In this document: positions 9,273 through 18,795 of the stretch, one piece after another
Position numbering within the stretch: the stretch's first letter is position 1
Layout of the letters: each line of letters begins with the position of its first letter
Source: an uncultured bacterium
Lineage (GTDB): Bacteria; Cloacimonadota; Cloacimonadia; Cloacimonadales; Cloacimonadaceae
NCBI GenBank assembly: GCA_937960795.1
Contig: CALGPA010000002.1
Span: 30,377 to 94,376 of the forward strand
DNA: 64,000 nucleotides
Reading direction: 5' to 3'
The notes under the pieces: generated by a model
The model's input: the letters and a program-made list of their open reading frames with translations, nothing else
Told to the model about the DNA's origin: nothing
The model's database searches: none
Position numbers and translations under genes: made by a program

Positions 9273-10581
9273 TGTAGAGATTTTGGGGGATTAAGATCTG
9301 GAAGTGGCAGCCCTGCCCGGGACTGCTGTCGACTTTTATCTTGCCGTTGTGTAATGCAATGATGTGCTTGACGATGGAGAGCCCGAGTCCGGTTCCGCCC
9401 CTGGTGCGATTGCGTGAGTTTTCTCCCACCCAAAAGCGCTCGAAGATCCTGTGGTGATCTTTGGGATCTATTCCTTCTCCGGTGTCAAAGAAGTCAAAAT
9501 GGATCATGTCCGCGACCAGTCTTGCTGAGATCTTGATTCCTCCCTTATTGGTGTGGCGGATGGAATTTTGAGACAGATTGATAAAGACTTGCTCAAGCTT
9601 GAATGGATCAAAGAAAGCCCTAATGTCTTTGGCTACGTTCATCTCAAGCTCAAGCTCTGCGTCATCGGTCATGGGCTGGATGATAAGGCGCAGATTTGCC
9701 ATAAATTCTGCCAGATCAAGCTCTTGAATAGATAGACCAAAGCCCCGCTCAAGCCGGATAAGCTCCTCAAGATCGGCAATCAGGCGGATGAGGCGATGGG
9801 TATGGTTTTGGATGATGTCCAGAAACCTATCCTTTTGGGATTCATCATCCCGCAGAGCCTCGGAGAAGCCTTTGATGGCAGTGAGCGGAGTACGAAACTC
9901 ATGAGCAAGATTGACGATAAAATCTCTCTTCATCTGTTGAGCTGCCCTGAGCTCGTCTATGCTTTGGAGCATAAAGACCCGCTTTTTTCCGTTGGAGTCT
10001 GAAGCAGCACTGAGCAGAAAATAGTGATCCTCAATGGTAAACTCCCTAAGCTCTTTCTGCTCAGATGGGCTGAAGTCCTTGAGGAATTCCAGCAAAAACG
10101 GCTCTCTGATAATCTCCCAATAGTGGGGATGTTTTTTGTCGGACGACTTATTGAACAGTTTGTAAAAAGAGCTATTGGCCCAGAGGATCTGCCCGGCTTC
10201 ATCCTGAGCCCAAAGGGGGTCCTCATTTGAAGATAAAAGGAGACGCAATTCCTCTCTGTGGGCAGCTAAATGCCCGATCGTATTATCTTTCTGATTGAGG
10301 AGTTCATTGATGGATTTGCCGATCTCGTCAAATTCTTTTATACTCAAGTCCGGGATGGATTGATTGAGGTCGCCTTTGCTGATGCGCCGCAGCGAAAAGA
10401 GTATCTTGTGCAGCTGTCTGTCATATGTGATCAAGTGAAAGATCAAAATTCCGCCGGTGCTGAGGCTCATGATGAGCAGGGTGAGTCCAATCCCCGTCCT
10501 TGATACCAGGAGCATGTTTAGCAGCAGAAGATTCAGCAGATTCAGATATATGAGACTGCGGGTCAAGCTACGTTTTTCCAC
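9253..10581 (-). CDS. phoR: Phosphate regulon sensor histidine kinase (PhoR-type)
   Basis: 442 residues. Two N-terminal transmembrane segments (about 8-26 and 30-52) with almost no periplasmic loop, as in PhoR; HAMP-like linker (about 55-105); PAS region (about 110-205); HisKA with NLAHEFRTPLTAIKGF, phospho-acceptor His 227; HATPase with N-box INLSQNSIRHT, DTGEGID and GGTGLGLSI. It senses phosphate status through PstSCAB-PhoU and phosphorylates PhoB. It starts with GTG directly abutting the phoB TAG stop, with GGAGAAAA as RBS. The PhoR name depends on its phoB partner and the nearby pst operon. Confidence 0.88.
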   Translation of the reverse strand: MEKRSLTRSLIYLNLLNLLLLNMLLVSRTGIGLTLLIMSLSTGGILIFHLITYDRQLHKILFSLRRISKGDLNQSIPDLSIKEFDEIGKSINELLNQKDNTIGHLAAHREELRLLLSSNEDPLWAQDEAGQILWANSSFYKLFNKSSDKKHPHYWEIIREPFLLEFLKDFSPSEQKELREFTIEDHYFLLSAASDSNGKKRVFMLQSIDELRAAQQMKRDFIVNLAHEFRTPLTAIKGFSEALRDDESQKDRFLDIIQNHTHRLIRLIADLEELIRLERGFGLSIQELDLAEFMANLRLIIQPMTDDAELELEMNVAKDIRAFFDPFKLEQVFINLSQNSIRHTNKGGIKISARLVADMIHFDFFDTGEGIDPKDHHRIFERFWVGENSRNRTRGGTGLGLSIVKHIIALHNGKIKVDSSPGQGCHFQILIPQNLYNEDAWH

Positions 10582-11265
10582 CTATGTTTTCTCCACAAAA
10601 GTGTAGCCAACGCCTCTGATATTTTGGATATGCTTTGCATAATCTCCGATTTTGTCCCGCAGGTTTTTGATGTGGACATCTACGCTGCGTTCTATCACTA
10701 TCTTATCAGATCCCCAAAGAAAGTCCAAGATTTCAGAGCGAGACCAGACGCGGCCTGGATTAGTCACAAAGTGTTTTAACAAGCGAAATTCGGTCAAGGT
10801 GAGATCAAGTCGCTTGTCTTCGATGCTGGCTTCGTGAGCCACAATGTCAATACAAAGAGAAGGGGCGACATGATGGACTTTGTCAGGTTTTGCTTGGCAT
10901 CTTCTGAGAACAGCATTCACCCGAGCTACCAGTTCTTTGCCATCAAAGGGTTTGCCAAGATAGTCATCAGCACCCATCTCCAAACCTTCCACCTTGTCGA
11001 GGGGAGAGATCCTGGCAGTTAGCATAATGATGGGCAAGAAAGCGAGCTCAGGATTTTCTCGGATCTTTTTGCAGATCTGAAAACCATCCATATCAGGCAA
11101 CATTAGATCCAAGACCAAAAGGTCGCAAGTATGCTCTGCAAGAGCTCTCAGCATTGATGTTCCATGGTCAAATATCCTGGTGTCAAAGCCAGCACTTTGG
11201 AGCTTGATGGCTATCAGCTCGGCAATATCCGGTTCGTCTTCCACTATATAGATGAGTCTTTGCAT
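10582..11265 (-). CDS. phoB: Phosphate response regulator (PhoB-type, OmpR family)
   Basis: 227 residues from ATG 11265, chosen over an upstream in-frame ATG at 11310 because AGGAAGAAAG precedes it and the receiver domain begins at once (QRLIYIVEDEPDIAEL). Receiver domain: acidic pocket ED at 9-10, phospho-acceptor Asp 53 in LLVLDLMLPDMDG, and conserved Lys in LGKPFDGKELVARV. The C-terminal winged helix has LTLTEFRLLKHF and RSVDVHIKNLRDKIG typical of OmpR/PhoB. It should bind 11-bp TTAAC-type repeats like those at 3239-3277. First gene of phoB-phoR-sigma. Confidence 0.9.
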   Translation of the reverse strand: MQRLIYIVEDEPDIAELIAIKLQSAGFDTRIFDHGTSMLRALAEHTCDLLVLDLMLPDMDGFQICKKIRENPELAFLPIIMLTARISPLDKVEGLEMGADDYLGKPFDGKELVARVNAVLRRCQAKPDKVHHVAPSLCIDIVAHEASIEDKRLDLTLTEFRLLKHFVTNPGRVWSRSEILDFLWGSDKIVIERSVDVHIKNLRDKIGDYAKHIQNIRGVGYTFVEKT

Positions 11266-11328
11266 CTTTCTTCCTAATCCATTTTGAGTCTCATCGTGGC
11301 GGATGGGCATTTTTCGGCAAGAATAATT

Positions 11329-11352
11329 TGGTTAAATCTTCTTAACAAAACC
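11329..11352 (-). promoter_or_regulatory. Possible weak Pho-box-like site upstream of phoB
   Basis: On the minus strand GTTAAG and TTTAAC hexamers sit 10 bp apart, followed by TATTCT, in the short region before phoB. This resembles an autoregulatory Pho box, but the period is 10 rather than 11 and only two half-sites are visible. The same bases also read as an imperfect inverted repeat. Confidence 0.3.
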
Positions 11353-11382
11353 GATTAGGATCTCCAAGCTCAGTCTGATGAG

Positions 11383-14241
11383 CTAATCTATGATGCTGAC
11401 ACTGGCTCTCACGACTCCCGCTCGGATCCTTGTATGCGGCTCAAGAAGGCAATCCTTGCCGATATTTTCCTTGAGGAAAGCCAGCTGTGCAGGGCTATAT
11501 CTCAGATCTCCAAAACCCTGGATCAAGATCAAGGTAGCAGGAATGGGCTCAAAGCCTGTGTTGATCACACCCTGCTCTTGCCCGAGATATTCCACAGCCT
11601 CGGCTTCCGGTATGGCTGCAGCCACGATTCCCAGGGCTCCGGAATCGGAAAGATTCTTTAAATCCTTTGCGCTTGGGCGATATCCCAAGACCAATATGCT
11701 GCCTTGAGAAAAGACCCTGTTGTCATCTGAGCTTTCCTGCCAGATCAGTTTGCCATGGATCGGATTTCCCCAGCCTATGCTAGCTTCGAGGCGCACTGCT
11801 TCAAAAGCAATCTCGATAGCCTTAGCCTCGTCAACACTGATTATTTCACCGGGCACATGCGCATAGTAGTTGTGGGGTTTTGTATTGTATTTGATGGTCA
11901 TTTCTGCGGTTTTCTTGTCGTAGGATACGATCTCTCCGGTCGTGGGGGATTGAACCATGGCAACACTGGAGGTTGCAATCTTTTGCGCCAACATATCGCC
12001 TTGATAGACAAAGTCTCCCACACCTTTCTTGAGGTATCTGCTGATCTTTTTGGCAGGCATGGACATCTTGTCTGCGAGATTTACCATCACCGGCTTCGAG
12101 CTGTAGTCTTGGATCTCACTAGCCACCACCATGCCGTTTGAGTAGTCAATGAACTCCACCTTGCCGCGTACCGGGGATCTGAAGGGAAGATTGTGCCTGG
12201 CGTTTGGCATGGGTTGAAGCAGGATCTGATCAAAATCAATCCTATCTCCGGGATTGATGGTGAGATTGCGTCTAATATCTTCTTCAAGCGCGTCTTCACA
12301 AGCTGAGCAAGTGCGAATGACATATAGTCGAGGAGGATTGTAGCGATTCACCGCCACGATGTCTTCCGGGCTGACCTTGTCTTTGACATTTTTGAGGATG
12401 TCACCATTGTATGGCAATTCCACATCTCTGTGATAAGTATCCCGAGCGGGGATGTTGTCATTGCCAAAACTAAGGCTTGTTTCTTCCGCAGAATCTGTGT
12501 TATAGATGCTTAAGATCCGATCAAAACCCTCATGATAGCGATCCCGATCAAGGCGAGTATCAATGATGATGGGCAGATCTGTCTCAATTTCCTGCCCATC
12601 AGTGGAGCCTTGGAGCATGCACTTTTTATGTGGGGTGAGCTGGATCTTTTGCTTAGCTTGAGCGGGTAGGAGCATTACTTCATCAGCTCTGATGGTCTTG
12701 GTCGGCTGACTATCTTGTATAAGCTCCAGAACCTTGATTCCGGTTTTCTTGGGGAAATGAGGACGAACATAGATCGCCAGGCTTTTGAGGCATTCCTTCT
12801 CGAGAAGCTCAGCTGCCAAAGCCTCATCCGTATCCATCAAGACGCCCAAATGCGGCGATATAAAGTGTCTGTCGATGGCAAGTTCGGTGATGCCGGATGG
12901 TTTGAATCCTGATATCAAGACATCAACGGATTGGAAGTGGTTTTGCGCGTGAGCAAAGACTCCGCCTGCTCCGATGACGAGGTCAATATCGCTAGGGTAG
13001 AAATAGTGCTTACTTTCATTTTGGATGTATTCAAATTTCTCTTCATACTTGTCCTGACCGTTGTTCTTGAGCGCATCCAAATAGCCGATCTTCTCGCTAT
13101 TGTAGTGCATTTCCTGATGTTGAACAAAGGAAAGCTGAATGGCGGCTTTGGCGAGTGCGTGCTCGATCCTAAACTCTGTGGTGTTCTTTGGATTAAGAGT
13201 GGGGTAGAGGGTTTTATTTCCCACATAGTTTCTCAGCTGAGTTTCGCCTATATCCGGGGGCAAAGCTGCCAGGATGCTTTCCGTGCCACTCTCGCGCATG
13301 ATATTCAGGGCACTGTAGCTCATTCCCAGATTGCCGCTTACAGTCCTTTGGTAGTGACCATTGATTCGAGTGAAAATATCGGTTGTCGCTCCACCAATAT
13401 CAAAAGCGATGAGATCCATTTGGCGCTTCTCTCCAAGCTTTAGGATGGATTGCAAGACACCTGCGGGAGTGGGACGGATCTGACTCTGAACCAAACTCTT
13501 TAGCTTGCTATAGCCGGGAGCTCGCTCCATCACGTTTTCCATGAATAGCTCTTGGATCTTGTCCTGACTGGGTTTAAGGTTCTCAGCGTTTAGACTGGGA
13601 CGAAGATTGGGCAGGACATGCAGATCAAAGTCCTTGGAAATCATGCGCTTGATCATCTCAGCCGCATCTTGGTTGCCGGCATAGATGGTCGGGATGCGCG
13701 CCTGTGTGCTAAACTTTGGCACAGGCTTGGCGATGCGCAGGATCTCTGCCAAGCGCAGGACTGAGGCTATGGCTCCACCATCGATACCTCCACTAAGCAG
13801 GATCATATCCGGACGTAGATTGCGCATTGAGAGCATCTGCTCTAGGGCACTACGTTTGTCGTCAATAGCAAAGACGTCGAGGATGACTCCACCGGCTCCA
13901 TATGCTGCGCGGCGAGCGCTGCTGGCACTATCAAAAAGAGTGAGTCCGATGACCAAGATTTGCAGTCCCCCACCCGCGCTGCTGGTAGATAGATATCTGA
14001 TATTGGGCTCAAAGCTCAGTTTAGTAGGCGTTGCATCAGCTGCCAAAAGCGGGATACTAAGGCGTTTCTGTAGCTCCTGAGTGGATTGGAAGACTCCATG
14101 AGACACATCGCTATGCGGCTCTTCAACCGTGGTATCAGAGTGTTCTATTCCCAATAGCTTGCCCTGAGCTCTGTCGATAAGTATGGCTTTGGTGGTCGTG
14201 GATCCAATATCTGTGATCAGTATGTATTCTATATCTTTCAT
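11383..14241 (-). CDS. Long MutL/GlmL-family (glutamate mutase L-like) protein
   Basis: 952 residues. The N-terminus DIGSTTTKAILID and, near residue 280, FDIGGATTDIFTRI are the two phosphate-binding loops of an ASKHA-fold ATPase of the MutL/GlmL family, whose members accompany B12-dependent glutamate mutase. LLSGGIDGG and IYAGNQDAAEMI also fit. Ordinary GlmL is about half this length; the extra C-terminal ~450 residues look beta-rich, with SPTTGEIVSYDKKT resembling a lipoyl/biotinyl-type hammerhead. RBS AGAGG precedes ATG 14241. No mutase subunit genes are nearby, so the client enzyme is unknown. It could be a repair ATPase for a cobalamin enzyme encoded elsewhere. Confidence 0.75.
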   Translation of the reverse strand: MKDIEYILITDIGSTTTKAILIDRAQGKLLGIEHSDTTVEEPHSDVSHGVFQSTQELQKRLSIPLLAADATPTKLSFEPNIRYLSTSSAGGGLQILVIGLTLFDSASSARRAAYGAGGVILDVFAIDDKRSALEQMLSMRNLRPDMILLSGGIDGGAIASVLRLAEILRIAKPVPKFSTQARIPTIYAGNQDAAEMIKRMISKDFDLHVLPNLRPSLNAENLKPSQDKIQELFMENVMERAPGYSKLKSLVQSQIRPTPAGVLQSILKLGEKRQMDLIAFDIGGATTDIFTRINGHYQRTVSGNLGMSYSALNIMRESGTESILAALPPDIGETQLRNYVGNKTLYPTLNPKNTTEFRIEHALAKAAIQLSFVQHQEMHYNSEKIGYLDALKNNGQDKYEEKFEYIQNESKHYFYPSDIDLVIGAGGVFAHAQNHFQSVDVLISGFKPSGITELAIDRHFISPHLGVLMDTDEALAAELLEKECLKSLAIYVRPHFPKKTGIKVLELIQDSQPTKTIRADEVMLLPAQAKQKIQLTPHKKCMLQGSTDGQEIETDLPIIIDTRLDRDRYHEGFDRILSIYNTDSAEETSLSFGNDNIPARDTYHRDVELPYNGDILKNVKDKVSPEDIVAVNRYNPPRLYVIRTCSACEDALEEDIRRNLTINPGDRIDFDQILLQPMPNARHNLPFRSPVRGKVEFIDYSNGMVVASEIQDYSSKPVMVNLADKMSMPAKKISRYLKKGVGDFVYQGDMLAQKIATSSVAMVQSPTTGEIVSYDKKTAEMTIKYNTKPHNYYAHVPGEIISVDEAKAIEIAFEAVRLEASIGWGNPIHGKLIWQESSDDNRVFSQGSILVLGYRPSAKDLKNLSDSGALGIVAAAIPEAEAVEYLGQEQGVINTGFEPIPATLILIQGFGDLRYSPAQLAFLKENIGKDCLLEPHTRIRAGVVRASVSIID

Positions 14242-14309
14242 TTTGAACCTCTTTTAATGGTCTATAGACAGTATAAAGCTATTTAGACAGCGTCAAGAGA
14301 AAATCTTCC

Positions 14310-15443
14310 TTAGATCTCTTCGTAATGAGTTGCGATGGTCTTCATCCACTGCGGAATATCAATCTGTTGAGGACATTTGGATAGGCATTCTTCACATTCG
14401 ATGCACTTATCAGCGCGCTTCTCTTCCGGGATGAAGCCGAGATACTCCTTCTTGTTCGTCTCATAGTTTCCAAACATCATGGCTTCCGAGTATTGTCCCA
14501 GTACTGAGGGGATCGCAACTTCATGCGGACACGGCATGCAATAGCGGCACTCACTACAGAGGAAGGGGATTCTGGACAGATATGCCTTGCGAGCTTTTTG
14601 ATACACCCGAAGTTCCTTATCCGAAAGAAGATTAGGCTTTGCATTGCTGCTTTCTTGGATGTTTTCGCGAAGCTGCTCAAGGCTGGACATCCCGGAAAGT
14701 AAAACTGTGCACTCAGGCAGACTCCAAACCCATTTTAGTGCTCGCCTGAGTGGACTTTCGTTGTTCTTTGCTTTTTGCCAGACTTCTTCCACTTCTTCCG
14801 GGATTTGGTGAACGAGCTTACCGCCACGGAGTGGTTCCATGCTGATGACTCCCATGTCTCTGGAAGCTGCCAGTCGAAGTCCTCTTATTCCGGCTTGATA
14901 ATGAGTATCCAGATAGTTGAGCATAATCTGGGTAAAATCCCAATCCCATGCTCTGGTGATCTTTGAGAAAGTCGCATAGTCATCATGAAATGAGAATCCA
15001 GCATAGCGGATTTTGCCATCTTGTTTAGCTTTGCTCAGAAACTCTAGAACGCCAAGCTCCTTCATCTTTTGCCAAGTACGCTTGTTTAGAGCGTGCAAGA
15101 GATAGTAGTCCACATAATCCGTCTGCAAGCGGGCAAGCTGCTTGTCTAGGAAATCATCCATATCCTCTCTGGAGTTTACCAGCCAGCACGGCAGCTTTGT
15201 GGCGACAAAAACCTTCTTGCGTTCGATCTGAGTGAGGAACCTACCCAGAAAGGGCTCGGATTCTTCGTTGTGATATCCCCAGGCAGTATCAAAGTAGTTC
15301 ACGCCGGATTGATATGCTTCATGTAGGATCGCGAAGCTCTTGTCTTCGTCTATCCTTCCTTGATTGTCGGTGGGGAATCTCATGCATCCAAAGCCGAGGA
15401 TGGAGAGTTTGTCCTTTGATCTGGGCATAGTGCGGTGCTTCAT
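14310..15443 (-). CDS. Aldo/keto reductase with C-terminal 4Fe-4S ferredoxin region
   Basis: 377 residues. An N-terminal TIM-barrel aldo/keto reductase domain (LGFGCMRFPT; catalytic region NYFDTAWGYHNEES; KVFVATKLPC; YYLLHALN) is followed by a cysteine-rich tail: CSECRYCMPCPHEV and CIECEECLSKCPQ, two cluster-binding sets. This architecture is common in anaerobes, where the NAD(P)H reductase may exchange electrons with Fe-S carriers; substrate unknown. ATG 15443 follows GGAG and lies two bases after the uvrC stop, so it belongs to the same operon. Confidence 0.88.
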   Translation of the reverse strand: MKHRTMPRSKDKLSILGFGCMRFPTDNQGRIDEDKSFAILHEAYQSGVNYFDTAWGYHNEESEPFLGRFLTQIERKKVFVATKLPCWLVNSREDMDDFLDKQLARLQTDYVDYYLLHALNKRTWQKMKELGVLEFLSKAKQDGKIRYAGFSFHDDYATFSKITRAWDWDFTQIMLNYLDTHYQAGIRGLRLAASRDMGVISMEPLRGGKLVHQIPEEVEEVWQKAKNNESPLRRALKWVWSLPECTVLLSGMSSLEQLRENIQESSNAKPNLLSDKELRVYQKARKAYLSRIPFLCSECRYCMPCPHEVAIPSVLGQYSEAMMFGNYETNKKEYLGFIPEEKRADKCIECEECLSKCPQQIDIPQWMKTIATHYEEI

Positions 15444-15445
15444 GC

Positions 15446-17257
15446 TTACTCCTTGTGATAGAATCCGTAAATGCTTTGTGCGGTTTTTTCACCTATTCCT
15501 TTGATCGACATCAAGCTCTGAATAGATGCGGTCTTTATGTTCTGAATCGATCCCAGTTCCTTTAGGAGAGTGAACTTCGTGCTTTCTCCGATGCCCGGGA
15601 TCTCTTCGAGTTCGCTAATCAATGTGCGGCGGCTGCGCCTCTGGCGGTGGAAGTTGATGGCAAATCTATGAGCCTCATCGCGGATCGTGGTCACCAATCT
15701 GAGAGCGGAAGATGATCTGGCAAGGATCACAGATTCGCCATTGCCCGGAAGAAAGATCTCTTTCGCGCGCGTGGCGAGCGTGACTATCCTGATGTCCGCG
15801 TATGAAGAATCTTTGAGAATCTCATATGTGGAGCTAAGCTGCCCTTTTCCTCCATCAATGATGAAGAGATCCGGCTTCATTTCTGGTTCTTTGTCGATCT
15901 CCAAAAGAAACCTTCGCATAGTCTCTTGCAAGGCGGCGAAGTCATTTTGGGACTGGATATCCCTGATGATGAAGTGGCGATAGAATCTCTTCTTGGTTTT
16001 GCCATTTTCAAAGTATACTGCGCTTGAAACTGTGTCGGTGCCTTGGATCGTGGAGATATCCATGCAGACGATCTTGCGAGGAAGCTTTGCAAAACCCAGA
16101 GCTTCCTTGAGTTCTTGGATCGGGTAGATAGTGCGATTTGCTTTGCGCAGATGAGCCAGTTTCTTCTCTTCCACGAGGTGAAATGCGTTGCGCTTAGCCA
16201 TTGCCAAGAGCTTGTTCTTTTCCCCTCGTTGGGGAAGAGAGAGGCGATTGTGCAGCCAGGAATTGATGCTCTCAAAGTCTTCTGGTGCAAAGGGAAGAAG
16301 GATCTCTTGGGCCAGTTCTTCTCTGTGCGCATAATAGAGCTTGAGAAAGGATGCTAGGATGCTTTCTCTGCTTTCATAATTGAGGTTTTTCAGCGGATAG
16401 TTTTCTTGATTGATGATATTGCCCTGCTGCATACGCAGGACCAAGGCTACAGCATCTTTTTCTTCTTGATAGAAGCCGATGATGTCGATGTTTCTGCGAT
16501 CTGCATAGAAGACTATCTGCCGCTTTTGAATCTTTTGGATCGCCAAGATCCGATCACGGATGCGTGCAGCATCTTCATATCGCATCTCTTCGGCAAGCGC
16601 ATTCATCTCATGTGTATATTCTTGCAATACTTCCTCATACTTTCCTTCAAAAAAGCGTATGAGCCTATCCACGATCTTCATGTAAACTTCTTGTGAGATC
16701 TTGCCAATGCATGGGGCTGTGCATTTGCCGAGTTGATAATTGATGCATGCTTTGTCAAAGACTATCTTGTCCAGTGGGATCTTCCGCTTGCAATCCCTGA
16801 TGGGAAAGAGCCATTCAAAATTGCGCAGGGTACGTCTGAGCGCACGGACATCCGTATATGGCCCAAAATAGCGGGAGCCGTCTTTGACGAGATCTCGGGT
16901 GACAAAGATCCTAGGGAAGGGCTCACTCAAAGTGATCTTGACAAATGGATAGCGTTTGTCGTCTTTTAGCAGAACATTGTACTTGGGTTGATGCTCTTTG
17001 ATCAGGCTGGCTTCCAGGATGAAGGCTTCATCCTCGCTTGAAGTGACGATATAGTCCAGTGAGGCGATGCTGGCTACCAAGAGACTGGTTTTGGGATCCT
17101 TTGTAGATGTGGAGATGTAGGATCGCACTCTTTGCTTGAGCTTGATAGCTTTGCCCACATAGATCACTTGATCTTTGTCATCTTTCCAGAGGTAGACTCC
17201 GGGACTATCCGGCAGCATCGCCAGCTTCTGTGCTATCTGCGGCGTAGGCGCTTCCAA
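15446..17257 (-). CDS. uvrC: Excinuclease ABC subunit C
   Basis: 603 residues, the usual UvrC length. N-terminal GIY-YIG nuclease (LPDSPGVYLWKDD, VIYVGKAIKLKQRV), a UvrB-binding UVR motif (ALAEEMRYEDAARIRDRI), an RNase H-like 5' nuclease with DLFIIDGGKGQL, and a C-terminal double helix-hairpin-helix (LEEIPGIGESTKF, LMSIKGIGEKTAQ). It makes both incisions at DNA lesions with UvrAB. It begins with TTG at 17257, supported by GGGGAG five bases upstream and by family N-terminal length. The start lies 25 bases inside the 3' end of murJ. Confidence 0.96.
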   Translation of the reverse strand: MEAPTPQIAQKLAMLPDSPGVYLWKDDKDQVIYVGKAIKLKQRVRSYISTSTKDPKTSLLVASIASLDYIVTSSEDEAFILEASLIKEHQPKYNVLLKDDKRYPFVKITLSEPFPRIFVTRDLVKDGSRYFGPYTDVRALRRTLRNFEWLFPIRDCKRKIPLDKIVFDKACINYQLGKCTAPCIGKISQEVYMKIVDRLIRFFEGKYEEVLQEYTHEMNALAEEMRYEDAARIRDRILAIQKIQKRQIVFYADRRNIDIIGFYQEEKDAVALVLRMQQGNIINQENYPLKNLNYESRESILASFLKLYYAHREELAQEILLPFAPEDFESINSWLHNRLSLPQRGEKNKLLAMAKRNAFHLVEEKKLAHLRKANRTIYPIQELKEALGFAKLPRKIVCMDISTIQGTDTVSSAVYFENGKTKKRFYRHFIIRDIQSQNDFAALQETMRRFLLEIDKEPEMKPDLFIIDGGKGQLSSTYEILKDSSYADIRIVTLATRAKEIFLPGNGESVILARSSSALRLVTTIRDEAHRFAINFHRQRRSRRTLISELEEIPGIGESTKFTLLKELGSIQNIKTASIQSLMSIKGIGEKTAQSIYGFYHKE

Positions 17258-18795
17258 AGCGACTCCCCGGCTTCCTTGAAATATGACAGCTTAAGCAGAA
17301 TGCCCAATAGATAGAACAAAGCAAAAGAGATCAACGAGATGACGCTCACCTTGATGAGCAAGCCCGGCTTTGATTCAAAAACTAACAAGCCATAAAGCAT
17401 CCGAGCGACAAGATACACGACGGCAGAAGCAGCTATCCCTTTTAGGATATTGCTGAAGATGCTCTTGTACTCCAGCCGAGAGATCTTTTTCTTAAGAAGC
17501 CATAGCAGTGTCAGGTAGTTTACAAAGGCAGTGATCGAGGTAGATAGCGCCAAGCCTCTGTGTTGCATGAACATCATCAAAATTAGATTAAGCAGAATGT
17601 TTAGAACTACGATGGCGGCTGCCAGCTTGACCGGCGTCTTGGTATCACCATGGGCATAGAAAACAGGGGTCAGGACTTGATTCATGCTATAAAACATCAG
17701 TCCCAATGAATAGAATACCAAAGCCTGTGAGCTCATCAAGACCGCTTTGTCGTCGAAAGCCCCATGCCCAAAGAGGATGCTCACAAAGTCCGGCGCGAGC
17801 ACGAGGATCAAGGTCGTCACGGGCAGCATGATATAGACCAAGCTAAGTGAAGTGAAGCGAATGCTCGAGTTAAGCTGATCATAGTCTTTGGAGCTCACTA
17901 AACGGGAAAAAGTGGGCAAGACAGCCGTCCCTGCGCTTATGGCAAAGATGCCCAAGGGCAATTGCATCAGTCGATTGCCATATGCCAATGCCGTGATGCT
18001 GCCAATGGGCAAGAAGCTCGCCATCAATGCGTCGGCTATCAGATTGATCTCACGGATCCCGATGCCGATCATTGCGGGGACGAATCTTTTCCAAAGAGTT
18101 GCGATTGAAGATCCTGTAAAGCGTAGAATTAGCCTTATACGATACCCGATCTTTTTTAGAAAAGGGAAGTTAACTATCGTCTGCAGCGCTCCCCCGAAAG
18201 CAACTCCCCATCCGGCAATGTAGATGAGCCTTTCGGCACTGAAGCCGAATATCCAATATGGGATTACGATGCACGCGATCATTCCGAGATTCAGCAGCGC
18301 ACTGGAAAGGCCGGTCATAAAGAAATAGTCGTGTGAGTTTAGGATAGCGATAAATGTGGAAGACAATCCGATAAAGAAAAGATATGGAAAGATAATGCGG
18401 GTGAGCTTGATGGCGACCACTGCCGTTTCAGGAGCCAGACCCGGATATAGCATGCGCACGATGAGTGGTGCGAAAGCTATGCCAAGTCCTGTCAGGATTA
18501 GAAGAAAGAGCGTGAGAATGCTGAGCACATTCAGCGCAAAGTCTATCTGCGAATCTTTGTCCTTTTGGATCCCGATCTCATTGTAAAGCGGTACAAACGC
18601 CGTAGATAGCGCTCCTTCGCCAAAAAGGCGCCGCAGGAGATTTGGAATATTGTATGCCACATTGAAGGCGTCATTGAGAAAGCCCCCTCCAAAAAAGAAC
18701 GCCATCACCTGATCTCGCACCAGTCCCAAGATGCGGCTCAAAAACACCGCAATGCTCATCACACTGATGTTCTTAGCGAGACGCTTCTGGCTCAT
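17233..18795 (-). CDS. murJ: Lipid II flippase MurJ (MviN)
   Basis: 520 residues, about 14 hydrophobic segments. Family hallmarks: the N-terminus SRILGLVRDQVMAFFFGGG, then DAFNVAYNIPNLLRRLFGEGALSTAFVPLY, and later PVFYAHGDTKTPVK. MurJ moves lipid-linked peptidoglycan precursor across the inner membrane, so this cell makes peptidoglycan. The ATG overlaps the holB stop (ATGA) and the 3' end overlaps uvrC. Confidence 0.96.
   Translation of the reverse strand: MSQKRLAKNISVMSIAVFLSRILGLVRDQVMAFFFGGGFLNDAFNVAYNIPNLLRRLFGEGALSTAFVPLYNEIGIQKDKDSQIDFALNVLSILTLFLLILTGLGIAFAPLIVRMLYPGLAPETAVVAIKLTRIIFPYLFFIGLSSTFIAILNSHDYFFMTGLSSALLNLGMIACIVIPYWIFGFSAERLIYIAGWGVAFGGALQTIVNFPFLKKIGYRIRLILRFTGSSIATLWKRFVPAMIGIGIREINLIADALMASFLPIGSITALAYGNRLMQLPLGIFAISAGTAVLPTFSRLVSSKDYDQLNSSIRFTSLSLVYIMLPVTTLILVLAPDFVSILFGHGAFDDKAVLMSSQALVFYSLGLMFYSMNQVLTPVFYAHGDTKTPVKLAAAIVVLNILLNLILMMFMQHRGLALSTSITAFVNYLTLLWLLKKKISRLEYKSIFSNILKGIAASAVVYLVARMLYGLLVFESKPGLLIKVSVISLISFALFYLLGILLKLSYFKEAGESLWKRLRRR

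Noticed and set aside
12931..13443. 170-codon + strand open frame
   Set aside because: It lies wholly antisense to the MutL-like gene, has no ribosome site or recognisable motif, and mirrors the amino-acid pattern of the opposite strand.
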